The translations under genes were made by a program, and so were the position numbers. From Candidatus Omnitrophota bacterium (GTDB taxonomy: Bacteria > Omnitrophota > Gorgyraeia > B26-G9): 37,178 bases of DNA. The notes below the pieces were generated by a model, which was not told the DNA's origin, did not search any database, and worked only from the letters and a program-made list of their open reading frames with translations. The stretch spans positions 1 through 37,178 of the forward strand of contig JAHITY010000049.1 of the NCBI GenBank assembly GCA_018817165.1, given 5' to 3'. Below, piece by piece: positions 8,431 through 16,698 of this stretch (within the stretch, counting starts at the first letter, position 1; each line of letters begins with the position of its first letter).

Positions 8431-8462
8431 GTGGTAACGCGCAAACGCGGGAACATCAAAGC

Positions 8463-9437
8463 ATGGAAAAATTATTAGAAGTTAAAAATCTGACAACTTG
8501 TTTTGTCCAGGAGGGGAGGGAAATTCCTTTGGTGGATGATGTGTCGTTTTTTATTAATAAAAATTCTGTGCTGGGTTTTGTCGGGGAATCCGGCTGCGGC
8601 AAAACAATGACGGCATTATCTTTGACGGGTCTTTTACCGGGAAAAAATTGTAAAATCGTCTCAGGGAAAATTAATTTTAATGGACAGACGATCAATCAGA
8701 TCAAAGAAAAAGATTTAAAGCAGATCCGCGGCAAAGAGATCACTTATATTTTTCAAGAGCCTTCAACTTGTTTGAATCCGGTTTTAAATATAAAAGAACA
8801 ATTATCCGAAGTTGTTCAGCTCTATTGTAAAGAAATAAGTCCTGAGCAAATCAATCAATTTTTAATCAAACAGCTAGAGCTTGTGGGCATCAGAAGCCCA
8901 GAGGAAAAACTTTTATCATTTCCCCATCAATTATCCGGGGGAGAAAAGCAAAGAGTAATGATCGCGATGAGCATGATTCCCCGTCCGGCTTTGCTGATTG
9001 CTGATGAGCCGACCACGGCTTTGGATGTAACTATTCAGGCTCAGATTTTAAAGCTTCTCGATAAATTAAGGCAGGAAACAGGCGTGGCGATTATGTTAAT
9101 AAGTCATGATCTGAATGTGATTGCTGAGCTTTCCGATTATATCGCGGTTATGTATGCCGGACAAATAGTCGAATTTGCCAAAGCTGAGCAGCTGTTGAGC
9201 AAACCTTTGCATCCCTACACCCAGGGTTTATTTGAATGCTTGCCGAAAAAAGAACATAATAATCAGAATAAGCTAAAAGCAATTATTGGCGAAGTGCCTA
9301 AATCCGGCAATTTTCCCACTGGCTGCAGGTTCCATCCGCGTTGTCCCCAGAAATTTGATAAATGCGCCCAAGCAATGCCGGCTTTATTTAAGCCAAACCC
9401 AGATCAGGAGGTTCGCTGCTGGCTATGCTCAGATTAA
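8463..9437 (+). CDS. dppD: Peptide ABC transporter ATP-binding protein DppD/OppD
   Basis: Cytoplasmic ATPase of the peptide importer. Walker A is GESGCGKT, the Q-loop is IFQEPSTCLNP, the ABC signature is LSGGEKQR, Walker B is ALLIADEPT and the H-loop is LISHDLNV. The C-terminal oligopeptide/dipeptide domain is present with the cysteine-rich FPTGCRFHPRCPQKFDKC, typical of this subfamily. I place the start at ATG 8463 (MEKLLEVKNL), giving 324 aa. The reading frame stays open upstream to a TTG at 8313, but that part is the REPIN-like element, not protein. The ribosome-binding site is weak. It overlaps dppF by 13 bases, which suggests coupled translation. Confidence 0.93.
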   Translation: MEKLLEVKNLTTCFVQEGREIPLVDDVSFFINKNSVLGFVGESGCGKTMTALSLTGLLPGKNCKIVSGKINFNGQTINQIKEKDLKQIRGKEITYIFQEPSTCLNPVLNIKEQLSEVVQLYCKEISPEQINQFLIKQLELVGIRSPEEKLLSFPHQLSGGEKQRVMIAMSMIPRPALLIADEPTTALDVTIQAQILKLLDKLRQETGVAIMLISHDLNVIAELSDYIAVMYAGQIVEFAKAEQLLSKPLHPYTQGLFECLPKKEHNNQNKLKAIIGEVPKSGNFPTGCRFHPRCPQKFDKCAQAMPALFKPNPDQEVRCWLCSD

Positions 9438-10387
9438 ACAAGATAAGCAAATATTATCAGCTGAATAAAAGCTTTATCTCCGCGATAAGCAAAAAGATAA
9501 AAGCCGTTGATTCGGTATGTCTGGAAATTAAATCCGGTCAGACTTTAGGCCTGGTTGGTGAATCTGGCTGCGGCAAATCAACTTTAGCGCGAATAATTTT
9601 AAAATTAATTTCTCCCAGTTCCGGTCAGATATTTTTTCAGAACCAGGAAATTACGGATTTAACGGAAAAGCAGTTTCGGGTTTTGCGCCAGAAAATTCAA
9701 ATCGTATTTCAGGATCCTTACAGCAGTCTTTCACCCCGGCTAACAGTGAAGAATATCATTGCTGAGCCTTTGCAGGCTTTTAAGCAGAAAAAAAAATTGA
9801 TTGAGCCAAGAGTCAGAGAGCTGCTGCTCAATGTGGGTTTAAATCCAGAATATGCTGATCGTTTACCGCATCAATTAAGCGGCGGAGAACGCCAGAGAGT
9901 GGGTATTGCCCGGGCATTGGCGACAAATCCCGAATTATTAATTCTCGATGAGGCAGTATCTTCTTTGGATTTATCCACTCAGGCGCAAGTCTTGAATTTG
10001 TTAAAAGATTTACAAGCTAAGTACAAACTAACGTATTTGTTTATTGCTCATAATTTGGATGTGGTGCGCTATATCAGTGATCATGTGGCGGTTATGTATA
10101 AAGGCAGGATTGTCGAGCAGGCAAGCGTAAAACAATTGTATGAAAATCCTTTGCATCCTTATACTCGAATATTATTAAACAGTATGCCTTCTTTGGAGAA
10201 AAAACTTTTATTAAATAAAACTCAAACCCCAAACCTAGAAAATCAGAGCTTACAGCCAGATAATCAAGGCTGTTGTTTTTACGCTCAATGCAATAAAGCT
10301 AAAGCCGAATGCGCTGAACAAATACCGGAATTAAAACAAATTGAATCCGGACATTGGCTGAGCTGTTTTAAACCAAAGGAAGTTTGA
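9425..10387 (+). CDS. dppF: Peptide ABC transporter ATP-binding protein DppF/OppF
   Basis: Second ATPase of the transporter, pairing with DppD. Walker A is GESGCGKST, the Q-loop region is IVFQDPYSSLSPR, the signature is LSGGERQRVGIARAL and Walker B is LLILDEAVSSLD. The switch histidine is in LFIAHNLDVV. The C-terminal peptide-transporter domain ends with a short cysteine segment (CCFYAQCNKAKAEC). Length is 320 aa. The start overlaps the end of dppD, and the stop overlaps the ribosome-binding region of the next gene. No periplasmic binding protein (DppA) is encoded in the window, so the substrate receptor must be elsewhere. Confidence 0.93.
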   Translation: MLRLNKISKYYQLNKSFISAISKKIKAVDSVCLEIKSGQTLGLVGESGCGKSTLARIILKLISPSSGQIFFQNQEITDLTEKQFRVLRQKIQIVFQDPYSSLSPRLTVKNIIAEPLQAFKQKKKLIEPRVRELLLNVGLNPEYADRLPHQLSGGERQRVGIARALATNPELLILDEAVSSLDLSTQAQVLNLLKDLQAKYKLTYLFIAHNLDVVRYISDHVAVMYKGRIVEQASVKQLYENPLHPYTRILLNSMPSLEKKLLLNKTQTPNLENQSLQPDNQGCCFYAQCNKAKAECAEQIPELKQIESGHWLSCFKPKEV

Positions 10388-10389
10388 AA

Positions 10390-11550
10390 ATGAATAAAAA
10401 AAATAAAACCACAATTAATCAGCAACAAACAGAACAGCAAAGTAATATTATGCAGCCATTACAGTTTGATTTTTTGCGGCAGGCTAATTTTAAAAAATTT
10501 CAAAAAACAAAGCTGTTTAAAAAACTCCAGGATAATGTGCGGACCATCGCGATTTATAAAGGCGGCGGGGGATTGGGTGATTTGGTGGTGGCGGCGAGTT
10601 TTTTTAAAACTTTTAAGCAAGCTTTTCCCCAGGCTAAAATAAAATACATGGGAGTGATCTATCCGCGATTTCAAAAAATATTTGATTCGATTGATTCAAT
10701 TGATGGCTATATTCATTATGAACGTCCGGATAAAGGCAAGCGGATGAAGCAGTATTGGCAGTTTCGCAAAACCCAGGCACAGGGAATTGATTTATTGATT
10801 GATACTCAAAGACGGTTTGAGACCAGTTTTTGGCTGCGGATGTTGGGTACTAAATATATGCTCAGTGCCAGTCCTTTATTATCCAACTGGAATATGCCTT
10901 GGCTGAATTATAAAAAAATGCATATTTTAGAGCAATTATTCACTTTGCCTGCCAGATTAGGCCTGGATATGCCCGAGAATTTTGTCGCTGATCTGAACAT
11001 TGATCAGCAATTTATTGCTAACGCGAATAAAATGCTCGAGGGAAAAAAGGGGAAAATCGTTGCTTTAATGCCCAGCTGCGGTATGGAGTTTAAAAATTGG
11101 ATGCCCGAATATTTTGCAAAAATAGGAGATTTGTTTGCAAATAATGGGTATACTATTATAATATTAGGCAGCCCCAAGGAATTGGAGCTGTTTAAAAGCA
11201 TTGCTAAGCTGATGAAACATCAGCCGATTATTCCAGCGGAAATCGATTTGGATTTTGCTAAAGAGCTGATGAATGACGCGGCAATTCTAAAACAATGCAG
11301 TGTGGCTGTGGGCAATGATAGCGGCGGTATGCATTTAGCCAGCTGTTTGGGTGTTTTAAGTGCTACGATTTTTGGACCGACAACGCCGCGAAAATTCGCG
11401 CCGATCGGTCCAAGGAATATTGTGTTTTACAAACCAATGGCTTGTTCACCCTGTCGGTTTAAATGTAATCAGTCAATTTTTAAACAATGTTTAAATTCAA
11501 TTACACCGCAGGAAGTTTACGCGGCTTGTATGAAAAATATGGAAAGGTAA
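10390..11550 (+). CDS. Glycosyltransferase family 9 (heptosyltransferase-like)
   Basis: GT-B fold transferase of family GT9, which includes the heptosyltransferases WaaC/WaaF that build lipopolysaccharide inner core from ADP-heptose. Family features are GGLGDLVVAASFFKTFKQAF in the N-terminal half, ALMPSCGMEFKNWMPEYFAK in the middle, and the C-terminal nucleotide-sugar site VGNDSGGMHLASCLGV with FGPTTPRKFAPIG. A C-terminal cysteine cluster (CSPCRFKCNQ) is common in GT9 proteins. The first 25 residues are K/N/Q-rich and probably disordered. I chose ATG 10390, behind AAGGAAG, instead of the TTG six bases earlier. It follows dppF immediately and precedes a GT2 enzyme. It suggests an LPS-type envelope. 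Confidence 0.88.
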   Translation: MNKKNKTTINQQQTEQQSNIMQPLQFDFLRQANFKKFQKTKLFKKLQDNVRTIAIYKGGGGLGDLVVAASFFKTFKQAFPQAKIKYMGVIYPRFQKIFDSIDSIDGYIHYERPDKGKRMKQYWQFRKTQAQGIDLLIDTQRRFETSFWLRMLGTKYMLSASPLLSNWNMPWLNYKKMHILEQLFTLPARLGLDMPENFVADLNIDQQFIANANKMLEGKKGKIVALMPSCGMEFKNWMPEYFAKIGDLFANNGYTIIILGSPKELELFKSIAKLMKHQPIIPAEIDLDFAKELMNDAAILKQCSVAVGNDSGGMHLASCLGVLSATIFGPTTPRKFAPIGPRNIVFYKPMACSPCRFKCNQSIFKQCLNSITPQEVYAACMKNMER

Positions 11551-11555
11551 ATAAT

Positions 11556-12359
11556 ATGTCTGAACAGTTAAAAGATAGTAAACTGAAAAAATTACCAATC
11601 AGTATTGTAATTATTACCCGGAATGTCGATTCAAATATAAAGGCTTGTCTGGAATCTGTTTCTTGGGCAGATGAGATTGTGATTGTCGATAATCATTCTA
11701 CGGATAAAACTTTGGAAATCGCTAAGCAGTATAATCCGATGATTTATCATGATACCTGGGATATGGAAGGTTCGATCCGCAATCGAGCTTATGCTCGAGC
11801 GAAAAATCAATGGGTTTTATCTTTAGATCCCGATGAAAGAGTCAGTCCGGAACTTTACGCGCAGATCAAAGATTTTTTAGACAAGGGAACTGAATATGCT
11901 TCATTTTCCGTGGCAATGCGAAGTATTTTTGGCGGGAAATACTGGATTCGTTATGGCGGCTGGTATCCGGCAAGCAGAGTGAAAATATTTAAAAAAGATA
12001 AATTTAAATATGAAGACGCGGAAATTCATCCCCGCGCTTTTTTAGCTGAGGGCGAAAAAGAGGGCAGACTGAGCGGGGAAATCATTCATTATTGCTACAG
12101 TGATTTTGCTAATGTGGTGAACAAAATGAATGTACAGAGTACCTTAGAAGCGCAGAAATGGCTGAGAGATAAACGGAAGATGAGTTTAAATCTGGCAATG
12201 GTTCGCTATTTTTCCCGGTTTTTTAAAATGTATGTGCAAAAGCAGGGATTTAAAGATGGTTTGATTGGCTTTATGATGGCTTGGCAATGGGCGACTTATC
12301 AGCTTTTAAGCTATGTTAAATATTGGCAGTTAAAAAACATGGAGGTGGATTCAAATTAA
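11556..12359 (+). CDS. Glycosyltransferase family 2 (WaaE/KdtX-like)
   Basis: Inverting GT-A glycosyltransferase of family GT2. The N-terminal nucleotide-binding strand is ISIVIITRNVDSNIKACLES, then ADEIVIVDNHSTDKTLEIA, and the DxD-like metal site is LSLDPDERVSPEL. The motif SIRNRAYARAKNQWVLSLDP is typical of the WaaE/KdtX subgroup, which decorates the LPS core. The C-terminal region is amphipathic and may touch the membrane. The length from ATG 11556 is 267 aa, which is usual. That start follows the GT9 stop closely and has GGAAAGG in front. The frame is open further upstream inside the GT9 gene, but that extension is not family-like. A terminator follows. Confidence 0.87.
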   Translation: MSEQLKDSKLKKLPISIVIITRNVDSNIKACLESVSWADEIVIVDNHSTDKTLEIAKQYNPMIYHDTWDMEGSIRNRAYARAKNQWVLSLDPDERVSPELYAQIKDFLDKGTEYASFSVAMRSIFGGKYWIRYGGWYPASRVKIFKKDKFKYEDAEIHPRAFLAEGEKEGRLSGEIIHYCYSDFANVVNKMNVQSTLEAQKWLRDKRKMSLNLAMVRYFSRFFKMYVQKQGFKDGLIGFMMAWQWATYQLLSYVKYWQLKNMEVDSN

Positions 12360-12372
12360 GGACTAGATTGTT

Positions 12373-12407
12373 AAAGTTAGGGCAGTAATTATCCCTGACT
12401 TTTTATT
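12373..12407 (+). terminator. Rho-independent terminator after the dpp/glycosyltransferase operon
   Basis: AAAGTTAGGG (12373-12382) pairs with CCCTGACTTT (12393-12402), with one G-U pair and a 10-base loop. A T-rich run follows. It lies 14 bases past the GT2 stop, so it should end the operon that began at the PAC2 gene. The remaining 210 bases before the antiporter module are AT-rich with no gene visible. Confidence 0.65.
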
Positions 12408-12616
12408 AAATGAAATTTAACGCTATATTAGATTAATAACTTTGCTTATTAATTTTTAATTATATTATTTTAAGTTTATGTTTTTAGCGTTTATGGTTTA
12501 ATTTATTATTGAATTGTTTGTGTCCTTATCAAGAATCGCTTGTCGCTATTGCTGTTTATTGGCAATCCCATCTTAAAACAGAGTATTTTATTTAGCTGTG
12601 CAAACAAAGAGAAAAT

Positions 12617-13147
12617 ATGATTGATCTGTATATTTTACTTATTTTAATGATTATTGGCGCTGTGCTGGCTTTGGAGATCAAAGACCTGCTTTCCGCGGTT
12701 ATTATTACCGGAGCAGTCGGTTTATGCTTATCCGCGGCTTTTCTTTTGCTCAAAGCTCCTGATTTGGCCATGACTCAGCTGATTGTGGAAATTGTCTTGG
12801 TGATTATTCTGGTGCGGGCAACGATTTTTACAGATTCGCGAGTCCAGCAGACTAAAAGAAATTATGCGAATTTTATTGCTGTATTAATCAGTATTAGCTT
12901 TTTTTTAGGAGCATCCGGGTATGTGATTGCCAAGCTGCCGATCTTTGGCAAGCCTTTAATGCGGATCAGCCGGACATATTTAAGTGAGGCTTTGTCGCAA
13001 GCAAGTGTTAATAATGTTGTGGCGGCAATAACTTTAGATTATCGCATTTTTGATACTTTTTTGGCATTGGTCGCATTATTTACTTGTCTTATCGCGATAA
13101 TGGCTCTTTCTAGAGCGAAAAGCAAAGAACAGAAAACAAATTTCTAA
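12617..13147 (+). CDS. MbhD-MbhE-type antiporter subunit (C-terminal part of MrpA)
   Basis: Small membrane protein matching the piece of MrpA that is separate in membrane-bound hydrogenases. Residues 1-90 are the DUF4040/MbhD domain, with IKDLLSAVIITGAVGLCLSA and LLKAPDLAMTQLIVEIVLVI. After a loop, residues 125-170 look like MbhE (VVAAITLDYRIFDTFLALVA). About five membrane helices are present. Length is 176 aa, so D and E are fused. The NuoL-like antiporter domain of full MrpA is absent. It opens a seven-gene module and should help form the ion path of a respiratory complex. A purely Mrp-type antiporter is less likely because that large domain is missing. Confidence 0.8.
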   Translation: MIDLYILLILMIIGAVLALEIKDLLSAVIITGAVGLCLSAAFLLLKAPDLAMTQLIVEIVLVIILVRATIFTDSRVQQTKRNYANFIAVLISISFFLGASGYVIAKLPIFGKPLMRISRTYLSEALSQASVNNVVAAITLDYRIFDTFLALVALFTCLIAIMALSRAKSKEQKTNF

Positions 13148-13267
13148 TTACTAATTTCTAAACTCTAAATAAACTTAAATGACTAAAGCCAAAAACATAA
13201 AAAGAAAAATTGATAGAGAAAAAGCTAACTAGAGAAAACAAATAACTTTAGAAGATAAATATAGATA

Positions 13268-13765
13268 ATGAAAAATAAAACGAATAATAAAATTAAACAT
13301 AAAACAAAAATACCGGATAATCCGCAAGCTGAGCAGGGAATGAGCATTATTGTCAAGACGGTTACTCGCTTGACAGTGGGGGTGCTGTTTGTTTATGGGA
13401 TCAATGTAGCTTTACATGGTCATATTATTCCCGGCGGTGGTTTTGCCGGTGGGGCGATCATTGCTTTGTCTTTATTGAATCTGGTATTGGCTTTTGGCCG
13501 AGACGCTGCTTTAGAAAAATTAAGCCAAACCTGGGCAATAATTTTCACCACTCTGGGTTTGCTTTTATTTATGGTTGTCGGCTTATTCGGCAATAATAAT
13601 ATTCCAATTTTAGCAAACTTTTTTCAGGATAAAGGTTCAATCCTTAGTTTGTTTTGCATCGGCAATATTCCTTTGCTGAATATCGCGGTTTGTTTGCAGG
13701 TCGGCGCGGGAATTTTTGTTATTTTTATTTATTTGGTTTCGATTAAGCCGGAGGCAGATAAGTAA
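13268..13765 (+). CDS. MnhB/MbhF-type antiporter subunit
   Basis: Integral membrane subunit of the MnhB (MrpB) family. The signature is GHIIPGGGFAGGAIIALSLL, preceded by VTRLTVGVLFVYGINVALH. Four hydrophobic segments are visible, the last containing LQVGAGIFVIFIYLVS. The N-terminal 24 residues are very lysine- and asparagine-rich and unlike the family. An internal ATG at 13340 (MSIIVKTVTRLT), preceded by AGCAGGGA, is a good alternative start and would give a normal 141-aa protein. The stop overlaps the start of the next gene (TAATG). In MBH complexes this subunit lies in the sodium/proton part of the membrane arm. Confidence 0.87.
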   Translation: MKNKTNNKIKHKTKIPDNPQAEQGMSIIVKTVTRLTVGVLFVYGINVALHGHIIPGGGFAGGAIIALSLLNLVLAFGRDAALEKLSQTWAIIFTTLGLLLFMVVGLFGNNNIPILANFFQDKGSILSLFCIGNIPLLNIAVCLQVGAGIFVIFIYLVSIKPEADK

Positions 13766-14127
13766 TGATTTATTTTTTATGTTTTATCTTATTCTCAATC
13801 GGAATATATGGGGTGCTGGTCAAAAGAAATATAATTAAATTAATTATCAGCACAATGATTTTGAATTATGCCGTGTATATTTTATTAGTGCTTATGGGCT
13901 TTAGATGGCAAGGCCAGGTCCCGGTATTTGTTTCTGATCAGGAGATTAATTTTATGGTTGATCCTTTACCGCAGTCAATGGTAATGGTGGCAATGATCGT
14001 CGGCTTGGCGGTAACTGCTTTACTTGTGGCTGTGGCAATGCGCTTGTACCAGCAATTTAAAACATTTGATATTAAAGAGATAATTGAAATTAAAACTAAA
14101 AAACCAGAAGTAGATAATAATGCCTGA
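13765..14127 (+). CDS. MnhC/MbhG-type antiporter subunit (NuoK-like)
   Basis: A 120-aa protein with three membrane helices, homologous to NuoK of complex I and to MrpC. The diagnostic stretch is VDPLPQSMVMVAMIVGLAVT, preceded by a longer loop after helix 2 as in MnhC. GGAGG lies upstream at proper distance and the start codon overlaps the stop of the previous gene by one base. The 3' end overlaps the next gene by eight bases. These overlaps indicate a tightly coupled operon. Confidence 0.9.
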   Translation: MIYFLCFILFSIGIYGVLVKRNIIKLIISTMILNYAVYILLVLMGFRWQGQVPVFVSDQEINFMVDPLPQSMVMVAMIVGLAVTALLVAVAMRLYQQFKTFDIKEIIEIKTKKPEVDNNA

Positions 14128-15658
14128 TATTCAACAAATTATTCCTTTATTTATTTTAATCCCACTATTGGGGGTATTTCTTTTGGCATTATTTGCCAGA
14201 AAAAAGAATTTCTATGCTGATCTGATTTTATTTTTTATTGTATCCGGATTGTTGCTGCTCAGTGGATGTTTGTTTGTGTTTAAAACCAAGGCTTTAATTC
14301 ATGTGTATTGTTTAGCCGGCTGGCACCTGCCGGAAGCGATTACTTTTATTGTCGATGGCTTGGCGGATTTTTTTCTGGTAAGTGTTTATTTGATGACTTT
14401 TTGTATTATGCTTTATTGTCTGCGGTTTATTGATCATTGGACAAGCAAGTGGAAATTCTATGCTTTATTTTTGCTGCTGTTAACCGGAGCCAATGGAGTT
14501 ATTATCAGCGGAGATCTGTTTACCTTATATTTATTTATGGAAGTTACGGCTATTGCCAGCTATGCTTTGATCTGTTTTTCTTTAGAGAAAAAGGCTTTGG
14601 CTTTTGGGTTTAAGTATATGATCAAAGGGATAATGGCTTCAGCGATAATTTTCCTAGGCATTATTATCTGCTATTGTTTTACTTCAACGCTTGCTTTGGC
14701 GGATATTGCTAATCAGCTTTATCTCCGCCAGCATATTGCGGCTGATCCGGCAATGGGTTGGGTGGTTTTATTTATTCAGGCTTTACTTTTTATCGGGTTC
14801 CTGATCAAGTCCGGGATTGTTCCGTTTAATTCTTGGGTATCTGAGATGAATCAATCAATCCTCGCACCGGTGGGGGCAATGCTGCTGGCGATAATTATTC
14901 CGGTATTAGGAATATATCCTTTTTTAAGAATTCATTTTAATATTATTGGCCCAAGTCCCGAGAGTTTAGCAATTGTCCGCATATTTGCCATGGCGGCGAT
15001 GTTAGGATCATTGTTTTGGGCATTTAAGCCTAAAAACAGCAATCAAGCGATTGCTTATTATACGATCAGCGAATTTGGTCTGGTTATTTTAGCCATGGCA
15101 ACTAATACGCCTTGGGCAATTTACGGAGGGTTTTTACAGCTGCTGCATATTCAGATTACCGCGGCATTGGTGACTTGTAATGCGGGTTTGCTTGATTACC
15201 GGATCTATCCAAAAAAATCGCTAGATCAATTAACTTTTAGTTTTAAATCCAGCCCCAAAGCTTTTATCATGACAATGCTCAGCAATGCGGCATTTATTAG
15301 CCTGCCGCCATTTATTGGTTTTTGGAGCAAGCTGATCATAATTGTGGCTGTCTGGAAAGCGAATTATCATCTGTACGCGATTGGCGTATTGTTAATAGTC
15401 TGTTTCGCCGCAGGATTATTTATTAAAAACCAAAAGAAGTTGCCAGTAAAAAACAGTGATTTTCAGTCTGATTTTAAATTAAACAAAATTAAATTTTCGA
15501 TGGCCGGAGCTTTGCTGCTAATGTTGGGTTTATGTTTAGGTCTTAATCTGCTTTTAGCAACAGAGTATAAAGAGACTTTTTTAAACCCAGCGATTGATAC
15601 TATTCTTTCGACAACAAAATATTCAAAAGCGGTTTTTAAGGCGGAAAATGAAAAGTAA
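14120..15658 (+). CDS. MnhD/MbhH-type antiporter subunit (NuoM/N-like)
   Basis: Large proton- or sodium-translocating membrane subunit of the NuoL/M/N-MrpD family, 512 aa with about 14 hydrophobic segments. The helix with the conserved glutamate is LFTLYLFMEVTAIASYALIC. The lysine-bearing segment is FIGFLIKSGIVPFNSWVSEM, followed by LAPVGAMLLAIIIPVLGIYP. The later part has YYTISEFGLVILAMATNTP, also typical. It is the only complete antiporter-like channel subunit in this module because MrpA is reduced. In MBH hydrogenases the corresponding MbhH is thought to couple electron flow to ion movement. Confidence 0.92.
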   Translation: MPDIQQIIPLFILIPLLGVFLLALFARKKNFYADLILFFIVSGLLLLSGCLFVFKTKALIHVYCLAGWHLPEAITFIVDGLADFFLVSVYLMTFCIMLYCLRFIDHWTSKWKFYALFLLLLTGANGVIISGDLFTLYLFMEVTAIASYALICFSLEKKALAFGFKYMIKGIMASAIIFLGIIICYCFTSTLALADIANQLYLRQHIAADPAMGWVVLFIQALLFIGFLIKSGIVPFNSWVSEMNQSILAPVGAMLLAIIIPVLGIYPFLRIHFNIIGPSPESLAIVRIFAMAAMLGSLFWAFKPKNSNQAIAYYTISEFGLVILAMATNTPWAIYGGFLQLLHIQITAALVTCNAGLLDYRIYPKKSLDQLTFSFKSSPKAFIMTMLSNAAFISLPPFIGFWSKLIIIVAVWKANYHLYAIGVLLIVCFAAGLFIKNQKKLPVKNSDFQSDFKLNKIKFSMAGALLLMLGLCLGLNLLLATEYKETFLNPAIDTILSTTKYSKAVFKAENEK

Positions 15659-16142
15659 AATTGTTTTATTTTTATTTTGTTTGATTATTTGGCTGGGTTT
15701 AAATTGGCCGGTTAATTCGCAATGGCTGGTAGCCGGTGTTTTGGTCAGCGGCTTTGTGGCCATGATTACCGGAGATATATTTATGCATCGGCCGCATATT
15801 ATTGTCCATATTAAGCGTTATTTATGGTTGTTTGTATATTTGATTGTTTTATTGATCGAGGGAATTCGGGCGAATATTGATCTGGCTTACCGGGTTTTGC
15901 ACCCTGATTTACCGATAAATCCCGGGATTGTTAAGATAAAAACAGAGATTAAAACCGAAGTGGGTTTGACTTTATTAGCAAATTCAATTACATTTTCTAC
16001 CGGAGCTTGCGCTGTGGACATTGATCAGCAAAAAGGCTATATTTATGTGCATTGTTTGGATGTGGAAAGTCAAAATATAAAGGCAGCAACTGAATTAATT
16101 GCCGCCAGGTTTGAAACAATTCTTAAAAAGGTTTTTGAATAA
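15648..16142 (+). CDS. MnhE/MbhA-type antiporter subunit
   Basis: A 164-aa protein with two or three N-terminal membrane helices and a cytoplasmic C-terminal domain, as in MrpE. The family hallmarks are INPGIVKIKTEI and LTLLANSITFSTGACAVD. The start ATG 15648 lies 11 bases before the end of the preceding gene, with AAGGCGG in front. The longer frame from 15594 overlaps coding sequence and is not supported. The next gene starts immediately after the TAA. Confidence 0.88.
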   Translation: MKSKIVLFLFCLIIWLGLNWPVNSQWLVAGVLVSGFVAMITGDIFMHRPHIIVHIKRYLWLFVYLIVLLIEGIRANIDLAYRVLHPDLPINPGIVKIKTEIKTEVGLTLLANSITFSTGACAVDIDQQKGYIYVHCLDVESQNIKAATELIAARFETILKKVFE

Positions 16143-16502
16143 ATGAAAACAAATAAAAATGGTTTTGATCAAAGATTAGTCTGGTTCATTACCAGCATTT
16201 TATTAAGCATGCTGGTTTTGCTGATTTTTATGTTACCGGGAGCGTTTTTAAGCAAAATTTTATTCTTTTTATTATTATGCTGTTTGAGCGCCTTGATTCG
16301 GGTGTTTGTCGGGCCAACTGCGGCTGATCGGGCTTGCGCGATTACAATTATGGGCATGATGGTAATTGGCTTTTGCGGAATTTTAGCTGTATTTACCCAA
16401 AAAAACTGGTATTTAGACATTGCTTTTATCTGGGCATTGCAGTCTTTTATTGTTGCTTTAAGCCTAGCAAAATTTCTCGAAGGTAAGAGGTTTGATCAGT
16501 AG
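16143..16502 (+). CDS. MnhF/MbhB-type antiporter subunit
   Basis: Small three-helix membrane protein of the MrpF family. The family motif is LIRVFVGPTAADRACAITIM, followed by the last helix YLDIAFIWALQSFIVALSLA. At 119 aa it is longer than usual, with about 20 extra N-terminal residues before the first helix. The ATG directly follows the TAA of the previous gene, so translation is probably coupled. It is followed by a 196-bp gap with simple repeats before mnhG. Confidence 0.87.
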   Translation: MKTNKNGFDQRLVWFITSILLSMLVLLIFMLPGAFLSKILFFLLLCCLSALIRVFVGPTAADRACAITIMGMMVIGFCGILAVFTQKNWYLDIAFIWALQSFIVALSLAKFLEGKRFDQ

Positions 16503-16536
16503 AAATACAACTAATGGTCGATAGCTAATAGTCAAT

Positions 16537-16570
16537 AGTAAAAAGTAAAAGTAAAAAGTAAAAAGTAAAA
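16537..16570 (+). repeat. Short tandem repeat (AGTAAAA)n
   Basis: Five nearly perfect tandem copies of AGTAAAA; the second copy lacks one A. The repeat lies in the 196-bp gap 16503-16698 between mnhF and mnhG, which otherwise holds AT-rich sequence with recurring TAGTTA/CTATGAGCC-like words and no gene. Slippage could make this gap variable in length. Confidence 0.7.
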
Positions 16571-16698
16571 AGCTATACTCTATAAGTTAGATTGTCGATG
16601 ATCAATAGTTAGTAGTTTTTTAGTAATTAGTCATTTGTTCTTAGTTTTTGGCTATCAGCCATGAGCTATGAGCCATTAGTTATACAGAGGGGTTTATT

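Noticed and set aside
8313-8462. Possible small gene or N-terminal domain (MPRPVIIYNYQ...) also seen at 21317-21514 and, on the minus strand, at 18777-19145
   Set aside because: It is the translation of the REPIN-like repeat in each case; there is no family-like protein signal and no ribosome-binding site.
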